Shown here one piece after another: positions 33,700-42,614 of a DNA stretch of 64,000 nt. Source of the stretch: Acinetobacter sp. UBA3106 (GTDB lineage: Bacteria > Pseudomonadota > Gammaproteobacteria > Pseudomonadales > Moraxellaceae); contig DFAM01000010.1 in assembly GCA_002365595.1 (NCBI GenBank), forward strand, positions 128,895 to 192,894. The letters are read 5' to 3'. The notes beneath the pieces were generated by a model that saw only the letters and a program-made list of their open reading frames with translations, had not been told where the DNA came from and did no database searches. How positions within the stretch are numbered: position 1 is the first letter of the stretch; every line of letters begins with the position of its first letter. The position numbers were made by a program, and so were the translations under genes.

Positions 33700-34977
33700 A
33701 TGTCGTGGCTTTCTTCGCTTAAATCTGTATTTTCACCCGCGCAAGAGGTGAAGGAGGAAGAAATCCAGAATGTGTTACAAGGCTATCTTTTGCCCAATTC
33801 CAACTATGCCTTGAAAGACCGAATTACCCAAGTCAATGTAGAAGGGCGAGTATTACAAATCACCCTTCATACTTATCCTGAAGAAGCCGATCACCTACAA
33901 AAAATTCATGATGATTTGGCCGATGCACTGGAAAAATGCGGTATTCAAGAACTGAATATGCATGTCATTCAGCAAAAGCATCAACACGGTGAAAGCTGTT
34001 CTAACCCTGAGCATGGCAAACAGGGACATAGCTGCGCAAGTAATGCTCAGACTTCAACGGCATCTGCAGCGCAAAAACTTCCCCCTGTAGTCGATGCTGC
34101 CGGACAAGCCGCTCCAGCTGAAAGCAAACAGGAAGAAGATCCTAATAATCCACCAATCCAGAAAGCGGCACCGCAGCAAAGAGATGTGCCCAAGCATCCA
34201 CGTATTCAAAACGTGATCCTGGTTTCGTCTGGTAAAGGTGGCGTGGGCAAGTCAACAACTACGGTTAACCTGGCATTGGCTTTACAAAAACTGGGGTTAA
34301 AAGTCGGGGTTTTGGATGCCGATATCTATGGGCCAAGTATTCCAACCATGCTGGGCAATGCCGGCCGCACTCCTATGATTGAAGCAGAAAATTTTGTGCC
34401 GCTTGATGCGTATGGGATGGCTGTACTTTCTATCGGTCATTTAACTGGAGATAACAATACTCCGGTGGCTTGGCGTGGTCCCAAAGCGACTGGCGCTTTA
34501 ATGCAATTATTTAACCAGACTTTATGGCCTGACCTGGATGTATTGATGATTGATATGCCACCAGGAACAGGGGATATTCAATTAACCCTGGCGCAGCGCA
34601 TTCCGGTGACCGGGGCAGTGATCGTTACCACTCCACAAAATGTTGCCTTACTGGATGCAACCAAAGGAATTGAGCTGTTTAATAAAGTTCAGATTCCGGT
34701 GATGGGCGTAGTCGAAAACATGTCGACGCATATCTGTTCTAATTGTGGTCATGAAGAACAGATTTTTGGTACAGGTGGCGGCGATAAATTGTCTGAACAA
34801 TACCACATTCCTTTACTTGGGCGTTTACCGTTAAATGTGCAAATTCGCGAAAATGCCGATGCCGGTAAACCGTCTGTACTGGTAGGAGATGATGCGGCTG
34901 AAAGTTATATGGCTATTGCACAAAAAATTGCCGATCAACTGCCAAAAGCAGAGAAACCACAAAACCGGATTTTCTAA
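33700..34977 (+). CDS. apbC: Iron-sulfur cluster carrier ApbC/Mrp (P-loop NTPase)
   Basis: The 425-residue product has an N-terminal MIP18/DUF59-like domain (about 1-92), a linker, and the Mrp/NBP35 ATPase domain with deviant Walker A SSGKGGVGKST (Gly178-Ser185), the DADIYGPSIPTMLG switch, MIDMPPGTGDIQLTL and the cluster-binding Cys346-x-x-Cys349. It binds and transfers [4Fe-4S] clusters to apo-enzymes in the cytoplasm. The linker (about residues 88-165) is long and starts with a His/Cys-rich patch (HQHGESCSNPEHGKQGHSC) that is unusual for the family. It is followed by a terminator and transcribed alone. Confidence 0.92.
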   Translation: MSWLSSLKSVFSPAQEVKEEEIQNVLQGYLLPNSNYALKDRITQVNVEGRVLQITLHTYPEEADHLQKIHDDLADALEKCGIQELNMHVIQQKHQHGESCSNPEHGKQGHSCASNAQTSTASAAQKLPPVVDAAGQAAPAESKQEEDPNNPPIQKAAPQQRDVPKHPRIQNVILVSSGKGGVGKSTTTVNLALALQKLGLKVGVLDADIYGPSIPTMLGNAGRTPMIEAENFVPLDAYGMAVLSIGHLTGDNNTPVAWRGPKATGALMQLFNQTLWPDLDVLMIDMPPGTGDIQLTLAQRIPVTGAVIVTTPQNVALLDATKGIELFNKVQIPVMGVVENMSTHICSNCGHEEQIFGTGGGDKLSEQYHIPLLGRLPLNVQIRENADAGKPSVLVGDDAAESYMAIAQKIADQLPKAEKPQNRIF

Positions 34978-35009
34978 TTTTTCTGCCTGATTAAAGCAAT
35001 ATCTTCGAA

Positions 35010-35036
35010 AAGTCCAACCTTGTTTGGGCTTTTTTA
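35010..35036 (+). terminator. Rho-independent terminator
   Basis: AAGTCCAA (35010-35017) and TTGGGCTT (35024-35031) pair with one G-U, followed by TTTTT. It ends the apbC gene. Confidence 0.75.
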
Positions 35037-35228
35037 TATGTTGGATTTAGCTTGGCTTTACTATAAAAGACAATGCGACGAAACAGCAAAAAACAGCTGG
35101 GTTTTATTAGACATTTTTACTAATTTTTAAAAATAAAGCAGATGTCGACAATAATAAAAGAGGTCTATTTTAGAGTTATAGTGCAAATTGAGATGCTAAA
35201 TAATGAGAAGTGAACTAGAAAAAAATAA

Positions 35229-35768
35229 TTACTGCGAGTTTCGGCGGCGTTGATGCAGAATAATGCTCCATCGCCACAATAATCGTGTAATCACGAATAA
35301 TACAACAGCAAAAATGAAGGCTTCCAATACCAGACCGGATAATAAAATTTTTGCCAGACTCAGGTCGATATGCCCATGACCAAAGTGGGTGATCCAGTGG
35401 CTGATCTGATGCAGCACACCTAGAAGCATATCCTGATCAATCATATTGACCTGAAATATTTTGCTGCCTAACCAGAAGCCCAAATACAAGATCGGAACAA
35501 GAGTAAAAGGGTTGGTCAACCAAGCTAAACATAAACTGAGCGGGAGGTTGACTTCAAATAGCAAGACGGTCAGTACAATCAAAACACTATGAAAAGGTAA
35601 GGGTAGCATTCCCCAAAACGTACCAATAAAAACGGCTTTTGAAATGGACTTTCTGTTCACATACCAAAGTAAAGGATTTAAAGTACGCTGACCAAAAATC
35701 TTCATTACTTTCATCCCAGCAACTTTTTGTGGTGAGGGAAGCCATGACTGAAAGAACTGTTTTGCCAT
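35229..35768 (-). CDS. DUF2062 inner-membrane protein
   Basis: The product (179 residues) has the DUF2062 pattern: NRKSISKAVFIGTFWGMLPLPFHSVLIVL with a first amphipathic/membrane helix, LPLSLCLAWLTNPFTLVPILYLGFWLGSKI with the conserved Trp-x-x-Asn-Pro, and a last membrane helix near residues 145-170 followed by a basic tail. The function of the family is not established. The ATG at 35768 is preferred; an in-frame GTG at 35783 would add five residues. It is a single gene on the minus strand. The gap 35769-36047 holds the divergent promoters only. Confidence 0.82.
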   Translation of the reverse strand: MAKQFFQSWLPSPQKVAGMKVMKIFGQRTLNPLLWYVNRKSISKAVFIGTFWGMLPLPFHSVLIVLTVLLFEVNLPLSLCLAWLTNPFTLVPILYLGFWLGSKIFQVNMIDQDMLLGVLHQISHWITHFGHGHIDLSLAKILLSGLVLEAFIFAVVLFVITRLLWRWSIILHQRRRNSQ

Positions 35769-36047
35769 AAAAATGTGGGCCACTTAAATGATGAAGTATT
35801 GTGCCTGAATCCACCCTTGCGGGACAGGTCAAGTTCGGTCAATGTAAATGATTAACCTTAAAAAAGAATTTATTGAAACTTTTTCTAACAAATGACTCAT
35901 AAGTTGAACTGCAATAATATATTTTAATTAATTGAAATTTAAATAATTTATAAAAAATATTCTACGTTTTTAAAAGATATAAAATTTCTGATTTGCTAAG
36001 TACAATAAAACTGATTACTCTTCGCGCACTCTATAGAGAGATCGCAT

Positions 36048-36641
36048 ATGATTTCATGGTTATTCATTGGTTTGGTTATTACCATTTTATTAACGCCTGG
36101 CCCAACAAATACCTTACTGGCATCTTCCGGTATTCAGGTCGGTGTACGTAAATCATTACGATTGATTCCTGCTGAAGCGACTGGTTATTTAATTGCAATT
36201 ACGGTTTGGGGCATGATCATTGGCAGCGTTTCAGCTAAATTTCCAATATTGCCGACTATTTTAAAATTACTGAGCGCGTGCTATATCATTTTTCTGGCGA
36301 TTAAACTCTGGAAAACTGCAGATATTGAAGCAAGTTTTAATCTGCCGGCTATTCGTGCGCGTGAATTGTTTTGTGCGACTTTACTCAATCCTAAGGCCTT
36401 GCTGTTTGCTTCGGCTATATTTCCGGGCACAGCCTGGCTATCCGTGAATAATTATTTAGTCCATATTGCCATGTTTCTGGTGTTAATTGTGCCCATTGCC
36501 TTATTCTGGACATTTATTGGCTCAATTCTGGCATCAAATAAAGTGCGTTGGTTAAATCAATCCAATTTGCAAAAAACTGCTTCTTTAATTTTGGTGAGTT
36601 TCTCTATCCCTCTCGGTTATTCAGCAATTTTAAGTCTTTAA
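36048..36641 (+). CDS. LysE/RhtB-family exporter
   Basis: The 197-residue product has about six hydrophobic segments and the family signature near the N-terminus (LVITILLTPGPTNTLLASSGIQVGVRKSLRLIPAEATGY), with the Pro-Gly-Pro-x-N motif. The second half contains LLNPKALLFASAIFP, also conserved. Members export amino acids or related small molecules; the substrate is unknown. GAGAG lies before the ATG. It is transcribed towards dcd but separated by 141 bases. Confidence 0.85.
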   Translation: MISWLFIGLVITILLTPGPTNTLLASSGIQVGVRKSLRLIPAEATGYLIAITVWGMIIGSVSAKFPILPTILKLLSACYIIFLAIKLWKTADIEASFNLPAIRARELFCATLLNPKALLFASAIFPGTAWLSVNNYLVHIAMFLVLIVPIALFWTFIGSILASNKVRWLNQSNLQKTASLILVSFSIPLGYSAILSL

Positions 36642-36782
36642 GCTTTTAAGTCTTGAAATCAGGGCGATGAAAATACATATTTTGTAAAAAATCACCTCAT
36701 CGCCTGATCATTATTTTCATTGCAGTCAATTTCAGTTAAAGTACAGCGCAATAATCGAATTAACTATTTTTGGATAGAAATA

Positions 36783-37352
36783 ATGGCAATTAAGTCTGAT
36801 CGTTGGATTCGCGAAATGAGCGAAAAACACGGCATGATTGAACCGTATGCAGAAAACCAGGTACGTTATGATGAAACGGGTGAAAAACTCATTTCTTATG
36901 GCGTTTCAAGTTATGGTTATGATGTTCGTTGCGCCCGTGAATTTAAAGTATTTACCAATGTACATTCAGCCATTGTCGATCCAAAACATTTTGATGAAAA
37001 AAGCTTTATCGATATTGAATCAGATGTTTGCATTATTCCGCCCAACTCTTTTGCCTTGGCCCGTACGGTCGAATATTTCCGTATTCCGCGTAATGTATTG
37101 ACGGTATGTTTAGGTAAGTCCACTTATGCACGCTGCGGTATTATTGTAAACGTTACTCCGCTGGAACCTGAGTGGGAAGGCCATGTAACCCTGGAATTTT
37201 CAAATACCACCAACTTGCCAGCACGTATTTATGCAGGTGAGGGCGTGGCGCAAATGTTGTTCTTTGAATCTGATGAAGTATGTGAAACCTCTTATAAAGA
37301 CCGTGGTGGTAAATACCAAGGACAAACCGGTGTGACCTTGCCGAAAGCATAA
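36783..37352 (+). CDS. dcd: dCTP deaminase
   Basis: The 189-residue enzyme deaminates dCTP to dUTP, supplying dTMP synthesis. It has MAIKSDRWIREMSEKHGMIEPY at the start, GKSTYARCGIIVNVTPLEPEWEGHVTLEFSNTT with the catalytic Arg and Glu (about residues 111-143), and the C-terminal KDRGGKYQGQTGVTLPKA, which closes over the nucleotide. Length matches the trimeric enzyme of E. coli. The start at 36783 is chosen because the family begins there; the earlier in-frame ATG at 36720 adds 21 unrelated residues. Confidence 0.95.
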   Translation: MAIKSDRWIREMSEKHGMIEPYAENQVRYDETGEKLISYGVSSYGYDVRCAREFKVFTNVHSAIVDPKHFDEKSFIDIESDVCIIPPNSFALARTVEYFRIPRNVLTVCLGKSTYARCGIIVNVTPLEPEWEGHVTLEFSNTTNLPARIYAGEGVAQMLFFESDEVCETSYKDRGGKYQGQTGVTLPKA

Positions 37353-37368
37353 ATATTATAAATAATTG

Positions 37369-37403
37369 AATAAGCGGATCATTTTGGTCCGCTTATTTTT
37401 TAT
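37369..37403 (+). terminator. Rho-independent terminator
   Basis: AATAAGCGGA (37369-37378) and TCCGCTTATT (37388-37397) form a perfect 10-bp stem followed by TTTT. It ends dcd and isolates the following secreted-protein cluster. Confidence 0.85.
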
Positions 37404-37597
37404 GGAATTCATTCATCGGAAACTGCGTTCATTCGACCAGTTTTTTTTGCAATTGCAATAATATTCAGCATAATAAAAAGTTGTACAGACTTGGTAAAAA
37501 CATTGTCGTAATGACAAATAAGTAAAAATTCGGCATACCAAGCACAGGATGAATTAAAAATAATGATGCGGAGCATCTGATAAAAAGGAAGGTCGTG

Positions 37598-39607
37598 ATG
37601 ACTCAAAGTTGGAATAATACAAGATTTAAAAAATCTTGTTTGGCGAGCATGCTCGCAGCTTTACTTAGCCCATCAGTTTATGCGCTTGAATCTTTATCAG
37701 ATGATCACCTTTCTGACACAACAGGCGAAGGGATCGCATTATTACCTGAAAATTTTAAGATGGTGTTTCAGGGACCAAAGGATACGTCTACTGCTTCCAG
37801 TTATAACAATAATGCTATTACTGTGGTAGATAAGCCTAAATACGACACTGGTTTTATCCGTATTATTCCGACGGGTGAAAATTACGACTTACTGTACCAA
37901 CGTGCATACGATAAAATTTATCAAACGAATTATGATTCTAATTATACGTATGCAAAAGCCAACTTGTATCAAGGAAGTTATAATTCAACTTATAACAGTG
38001 TATATAATGGAATTTATCAAAATGGTAGTACTACCACTACACTTTATACAACCACTTATAATCAAGTAAAAACACAAAATCAAACTGCGTATCGTGATCA
38101 GGAAATTGCGGTTTATTCAAAGCAGCAAACCTATATAGACTATTATGAAAAACGCTACGATCAATATTATTGGAACTCTACGTTAACAGTTCCTAATGAT
38201 GGTACGACGAAATATAGTGGGGGCTGGTTAGATAAAGAACAGTCAGCAGAAAATGCTTGGAAAAATACCGTTGAAAAAATTGAGGCTGCCTATGGTTCCA
38301 CTATTACTACCGCAGTCGATAATCACTTAAAAGAAACCACTCTTGCTCAGATTAGAGCATCAGCAAACAGTACTGCTACCCAGCAAGCAACATCTGCTGC
38401 AAATACAACAGTCATAAATTATGCAAAAACCAATGCAACTAATGTAGCAAATACAACAGCTGCGGCTGCTATAGCCAATGCCCGTACAAAAGCGGATGTT
38501 TTTATTTATGGTTTGGCCTTATCTAAAAGTAATGGCAACTTAAATCAGCGCTATAGTAATGTAGGTTTAAATTGGGGAAGTGCGGCCAATCCTTGGTTAT
38601 TCCGCGCTGGCACTGCAAAAGACATTCAACAATTTGCAGCTGCGAACAAAAGTGATATTGGTTATCTGGCTTTAGAAGCACCTTTGGCAAAGGATGGCGG
38701 AGATACAACAAGTGACCGAATCAAATTGGGATTTTGGACAGATATTTTCTCTCGGTCTTTTGACTCAACTCGTACAATTAATGGTGTTACCGGTGCACCA
38801 ATAAGTGGGTTAGATAAGGATTATCGCTTAAGAGCACAATTTGTGGCGAATGGCTTGAGTATCAATGGTTCTCAAGTACGATTATTTCAGACCCAAAATG
38901 ATGATATCAATAAGCTCTACGATGAAACATTGGGAATAGCTGCACTATTGCGTATAAACACCAACGATAATCCATCTACCTTAAAATTTACCGATACAAA
39001 TCTTGATGAAAAAGGAATCAGGATCAGTACTGCAGCTAAAAGTGATACAGATGATGGTACTGCGGTAACCCCAGCAATAGATGGTTCTTTGGCTCCACTC
39101 TTTAACGATAAAGACGGTCTTTATTTATATAGTGCCAATATCAATCTGGTATTGGGAAATATGTATCAACCTTTTATTTTGGCATCAGAAGGCAACAATA
39201 TCATTCTAGAAGTGACACGTATCCCTAAAGTACCTGCAATATATTCACAGATTTATACTTGGTATCCAGATACAGATCCGAGTCCTCAATTTCAATCGGG
39301 TACAGGGTTAACGACAGCATCATTTAAAGGTTCAACCTGTAATGTAAGCTACTGCGGTTCAAATTTCTCGGATATTACAACAGGAACCAATACGGTTAGA
39401 TACCAAGGCACAAATGCGACCCACAGTAGTATTGCAATCGGTAGTGTTACCCGAAATACCACTACGAATCTTTTAAATGCCAATAGGGGCGCAGATGCGA
39501 CAGGGGTGGTATTTAAAAGTCCAACAGGAACTGCCGTTAATCTGGGTTCGGCTGTAATTGATGGTGTTTTAATTCAGCATCTTAAGTTTAAAACTACGGG
39601 CTTATAG
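37598..39607 (+). CDS. Exported Fil-like protein 1 with tyrosine-periodic region
   Basis: The 669-residue product has a signal peptide (cleavage after VYA, about residue 29), then ESLSDDHLSDTTGEGI, a version of the motif shared by all four cluster proteins. Residues 96-140 place Tyr at every fourth position (96, 100, 104, 108, 112, 116, then 124, 128, 132, 136, 140), and Tyr stays frequent to about 191. An Ala/Thr/Asn-rich helical stretch follows (about 245-300), then beta-rich sequence and a Cys-x5-Cys loop (STCNVSYCGS) near 589. AAGGAAGG before the ATG at 37598 decides the start. It is the first gene of a four-gene unit; Fil-type surface proteins of Acinetobacter are the nearest match I recognise. 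Confidence 0.7.
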   Translation: MTQSWNNTRFKKSCLASMLAALLSPSVYALESLSDDHLSDTTGEGIALLPENFKMVFQGPKDTSTASSYNNNAITVVDKPKYDTGFIRIIPTGENYDLLYQRAYDKIYQTNYDSNYTYAKANLYQGSYNSTYNSVYNGIYQNGSTTTTLYTTTYNQVKTQNQTAYRDQEIAVYSKQQTYIDYYEKRYDQYYWNSTLTVPNDGTTKYSGGWLDKEQSAENAWKNTVEKIEAAYGSTITTAVDNHLKETTLAQIRASANSTATQQATSAANTTVINYAKTNATNVANTTAAAAIANARTKADVFIYGLALSKSNGNLNQRYSNVGLNWGSAANPWLFRAGTAKDIQQFAAANKSDIGYLALEAPLAKDGGDTTSDRIKLGFWTDIFSRSFDSTRTINGVTGAPISGLDKDYRLRAQFVANGLSINGSQVRLFQTQNDDINKLYDETLGIAALLRINTNDNPSTLKFTDTNLDEKGIRISTAAKSDTDDGTAVTPAIDGSLAPLFNDKDGLYLYSANINLVLGNMYQPFILASEGNNIILEVTRIPKVPAIYSQIYTWYPDTDPSPQFQSGTGLTTASFKGSTCNVSYCGSNFSDITTGTNTVRYQGTNATHSSIAIGSVTRNTTTNLLNANRGADATGVVFKSPTGTAVNLGSAVIDGVLIQHLKFKTTGL

Positions 39608-39616
39608 GGGTGTAAA

Positions 39617-40303
39617 ATGTTAAATAAAATATCTATTTCTGTAGTTTTATTGATGGCTTGTGCAGCGCATGCAGAATTGGTGGGGTTAGATAATGGGGAA
39701 TTACTGGACGTTACGGGACAAGGGGGAGCTGATTTAAGCTGGACTTTGTCATTAAATCATCGCTATGCAAATGATTTAAGCATAAAAAATATTTCTGATC
39801 AGCAAGGCGTATATTATACCTATGATTGTGCATCGGATGTGCAATGCCGTTTTGCATTTTCACCTAATAATCATGCAGATGCAGCTGGTAATCAAAGATG
39901 GTTGGTCTTTAAGCAAATTCAAGGCACTATTCAGGTAGATAAGTTTTCTTTGGCGGGAAGCACCATTATCAATAAGGATATGATGCCTCAAACAGCGCTT
40001 AAACTTTCATTCTTCGATGATAATCCTTTAAAAATAAGAAATTTAGGTTTTAGTAGTCTTTCGGTTGAAACCGATGATGCAAGCTCTAAAGGCTATTTAA
40101 AAGATATAAAATATAATCAATATAATGCTTATACATTAGATGCCCAAGGCACAAAAGTGAATAACAATATAGATGTTCCTGCTTTTGATAAAGGTGCTGA
40201 AAAAGGATTTATGGGCTTGAACGTACACGGTAATTTACATATGTCAGGTGATCTAAAAATTTTTAGTTATAACTGCGCAGGTACTGGGACCAGTCGTTGT
40301 TAA
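39617..40303 (+). CDS. Exported Fil-like protein 2
   Basis: The 228-residue product has a signal peptide (MLNKISISVVLLMACAAHA-E) directly followed by VGLDNGELLDVTGQGGADL, the shared cluster motif. The mature part is beta-rich, with one internal Cys-x5-Cys loop (YDCASDVQCRF, about residues 72-82) and a C-terminal loop ending the protein with Cys (NCAGTGTSRC). AGGGGTG precedes the ATG, nine bases after the previous stop. It is much smaller than its neighbours and could be a minor component of the same surface structure (inference). No enzymatic motif is seen. Confidence 0.7.
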   Translation: MLNKISISVVLLMACAAHAELVGLDNGELLDVTGQGGADLSWTLSLNHRYANDLSIKNISDQQGVYYTYDCASDVQCRFAFSPNNHADAAGNQRWLVFKQIQGTIQVDKFSLAGSTIINKDMMPQTALKLSFFDDNPLKIRNLGFSSLSVETDDASSKGYLKDIKYNQYNAYTLDAQGTKVNNNIDVPAFDKGAEKGFMGLNVHGNLHMSGDLKIFSYNCAGTGTSRC

Positions 40304-40337
40304 TTAAACAAAGATTTTGAAGAATAAGGATGTTGCA

Positions 40338-42590
40338 ATGAAAAAAATAATAAAACTGAATATGCTCACAGCTTGTGTATTAATGGCTCAACAATCTTTT
40401 GCGCTTCAACAGTTAACGGATCACTCCTTAAGTGATGTTACAGGACAGGATGGTATTTCTATTACCCATGAAGTCTCAAAGATTAATGTAGATCAGGTCA
40501 ACTGGGTGGACTATACCGATACAGGTAGCATGAAGTTGGGAATGCATAATGTTGAAGTCAAAGGTGTAAATAACAGTACAATTAAAAGTACGCTTGATTT
40601 TGATGTAGGTACAACTGATAGAGGAACTGGTGTAAAAATTCAAGCTAGCATTTCCCCATTTCAGGCAACTATAGAAAAACTCATGTTGTTATGTGGTGCT
40701 ACAACTTGTACCACAGCTGAACAGAATTTAGGTTCTTTAAGTCTTTCAACAACTTCTCCTTTAAAATTTTATTTGCAAACTACTCATGGTTTATTTAACC
40801 GTGATGAGAAAGCACATTTAGATTTTCAGTTACAAAATGCAAGTATTGGATATGGCTTAAACGGTAAAAATTTAACTCTAAAAGATTTTAATTTTAATTT
40901 TTCTGCTGATGGTTATATGTATCTAGACTCGAATGAGGGGATAGTAATGACCACCAAAAGTCGTGATGGCAATACGGATCATATTGTTAATTTAGACCGA
41001 GTTGCTGATTCAAGCGATGTAGACTCGAGTCGAGTGAATGCGAAAAATCCTGGTGTAAATATTGACTTACGCTATGGTTCAGATCCCAATAACCAGAAGA
41101 ATGTGATTCGTATGGGAGCATCGGGCGGCGTTACAAATGCGAAAATATTCTTTAATGCAAATCAGGCTGGTCTTAAAGATTTTAATACGGTAAATCGTAC
41201 CGGAACAGATTTAACGGAAACAACAAGGTCTGCTTCAGGTTATGGTTTTGCGGGTGCTGGTGGTTTGCATTTTGGCGTTTCTGCTGAGTTTACGCGTGAA
41301 GGGAATCCTCTATTAGGTCAAAATGTTGCTCCAACAACTTTGGAAATAGGTCATACAGGACATGGTAGCTATGCTATAGAATTTTCAAATCTATCTCCTT
41401 TAGCTATTCGTAATTCAACCAATGCTACCAATTTGAATACTAAAAATGCATATATTGACTTTGGTGATATTTACATTAATACCGCACAAGTTAAAAGCTT
41501 AAATTTTATTATCAATGAAAATGTTAAAAAGATACTTAATGCTTCAAGTACCGAATTAACCTACGATATGGTGCCGGTTGATAAAGGGCAAAATGTAGCA
41601 TTAATTGCGATTCGTGGTATGGATTTTCAGGCCATAGCACGTAAAGCACGTTTTATTTCAGACAATTCAATTGCTGAGATAACCAGCTCTTCTGGAGAAT
41701 GGGGCATAGGTATACCTATCTTTAATTTAAATGCCAATCTGGCGCTATTTGCTAAAAATTATACTTATAAAGGAGTGACCAGCTCAGGTTTGGGATATAA
41801 CTTGGCAATGTCTACGGAAGGTTATGGTATTGATAAAAAAACCGGAACGCCAAGTACAACTTCTATCATTGTCGTAGATGGTGCAAAGGGAGTATATAAC
41901 GAAGAAGTCAATTATTATGCAGGTCTTCGAAATATCGATTCATATTTAAAATCAGATGGTGTCATTGGTTTTGAAGATGAAGGAATTTATATCAAGGCAG
42001 ATAATTTATTATTTGCAGCAAAAGCTGAAATTGCAATTGGACAACTTCCGGGTTCTTTATATAACTGTACTACAGCAACTGGTGGTACAAATTGTGATAA
42101 AAAAGTCGTACCTATTGATAATTTTGCTAAAAAAGATGATGTATTGTCTTCTATTGCCTTTAAGCTCGAGGGTCAAGGGGAATTGCTGATTGTTCCGGGG
42201 CTAAATTCAGCAAATGCAACGCCGGACACCAATTATTTGTCTTTAAAAGGAAATTTTAAGTTTAAAGATCTCACAGGCTCTACGGATAGAGGAAGTTTCT
42301 TAAGTATCATTAATGAAGATGTTAAAGCTGCAACTGGACCAAGCGAATCTAGTGTTAATTTAAATAAGCTTCAAGGACATATAGGATTCGAATCCAGAGT
42401 TCAAATGAAACAGGATACTGTTGTACTAGATAATCAGGTCAAGTTTAATTATTTAGCTACTGCGACTTCTCAAGGTAAGCCCTTTACCGCAGAAATGGCC
42501 ATGTCTCCAGCAGGTAATATGCAGAAAATTGCTGATCTTGCAATTACCGGAGGGGCAATGCGTAGCACTTTGGGTATTACTCCACGATAA
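40338..42590 (+). CDS. Exported Fil-like protein 3 (750 residues)
   Basis: The product has a signal peptide (MKKIIKLNMLTACVLMAQQSFA-L) and the best copy of the shared motif, LTDHSLSDVTGQDGISI (residues 26-42). The rest is long and beta-strand-rich, Asn/Thr/Ser/Gly-rich and acidic, with Cys loops LLCGATTCTT (about 120) and YNCTTATGGTNC (about 577). This composition suits an extracellular or outer-membrane-exposed repeat protein. There are no catalytic motifs. The ATG at 40338 follows AAGGA; an in-frame TTG at 40317 is rejected. It is 34 bases after protein 2 in the same operon. Confidence 0.72.
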   Translation: MKKIIKLNMLTACVLMAQQSFALQQLTDHSLSDVTGQDGISITHEVSKINVDQVNWVDYTDTGSMKLGMHNVEVKGVNNSTIKSTLDFDVGTTDRGTGVKIQASISPFQATIEKLMLLCGATTCTTAEQNLGSLSLSTTSPLKFYLQTTHGLFNRDEKAHLDFQLQNASIGYGLNGKNLTLKDFNFNFSADGYMYLDSNEGIVMTTKSRDGNTDHIVNLDRVADSSDVDSSRVNAKNPGVNIDLRYGSDPNNQKNVIRMGASGGVTNAKIFFNANQAGLKDFNTVNRTGTDLTETTRSASGYGFAGAGGLHFGVSAEFTREGNPLLGQNVAPTTLEIGHTGHGSYAIEFSNLSPLAIRNSTNATNLNTKNAYIDFGDIYINTAQVKSLNFIINENVKKILNASSTELTYDMVPVDKGQNVALIAIRGMDFQAIARKARFISDNSIAEITSSSGEWGIGIPIFNLNANLALFAKNYTYKGVTSSGLGYNLAMSTEGYGIDKKTGTPSTTSIIVVDGAKGVYNEEVNYYAGLRNIDSYLKSDGVIGFEDEGIYIKADNLLFAAKAEIAIGQLPGSLYNCTTATGGTNCDKKVVPIDNFAKKDDVLSSIAFKLEGQGELLIVPGLNSANATPDTNYLSLKGNFKFKDLTGSTDRGSFLSIINEDVKAATGPSESSVNLNKLQGHIGFESRVQMKQDTVVLDNQVKFNYLATATSQGKPFTAEMAMSPAGNMQKIADLAITGGAMRSTLGITPR

Positions 42591-42614
42591 AAGAATAAAT
42601 TATAGGGATTGAAA

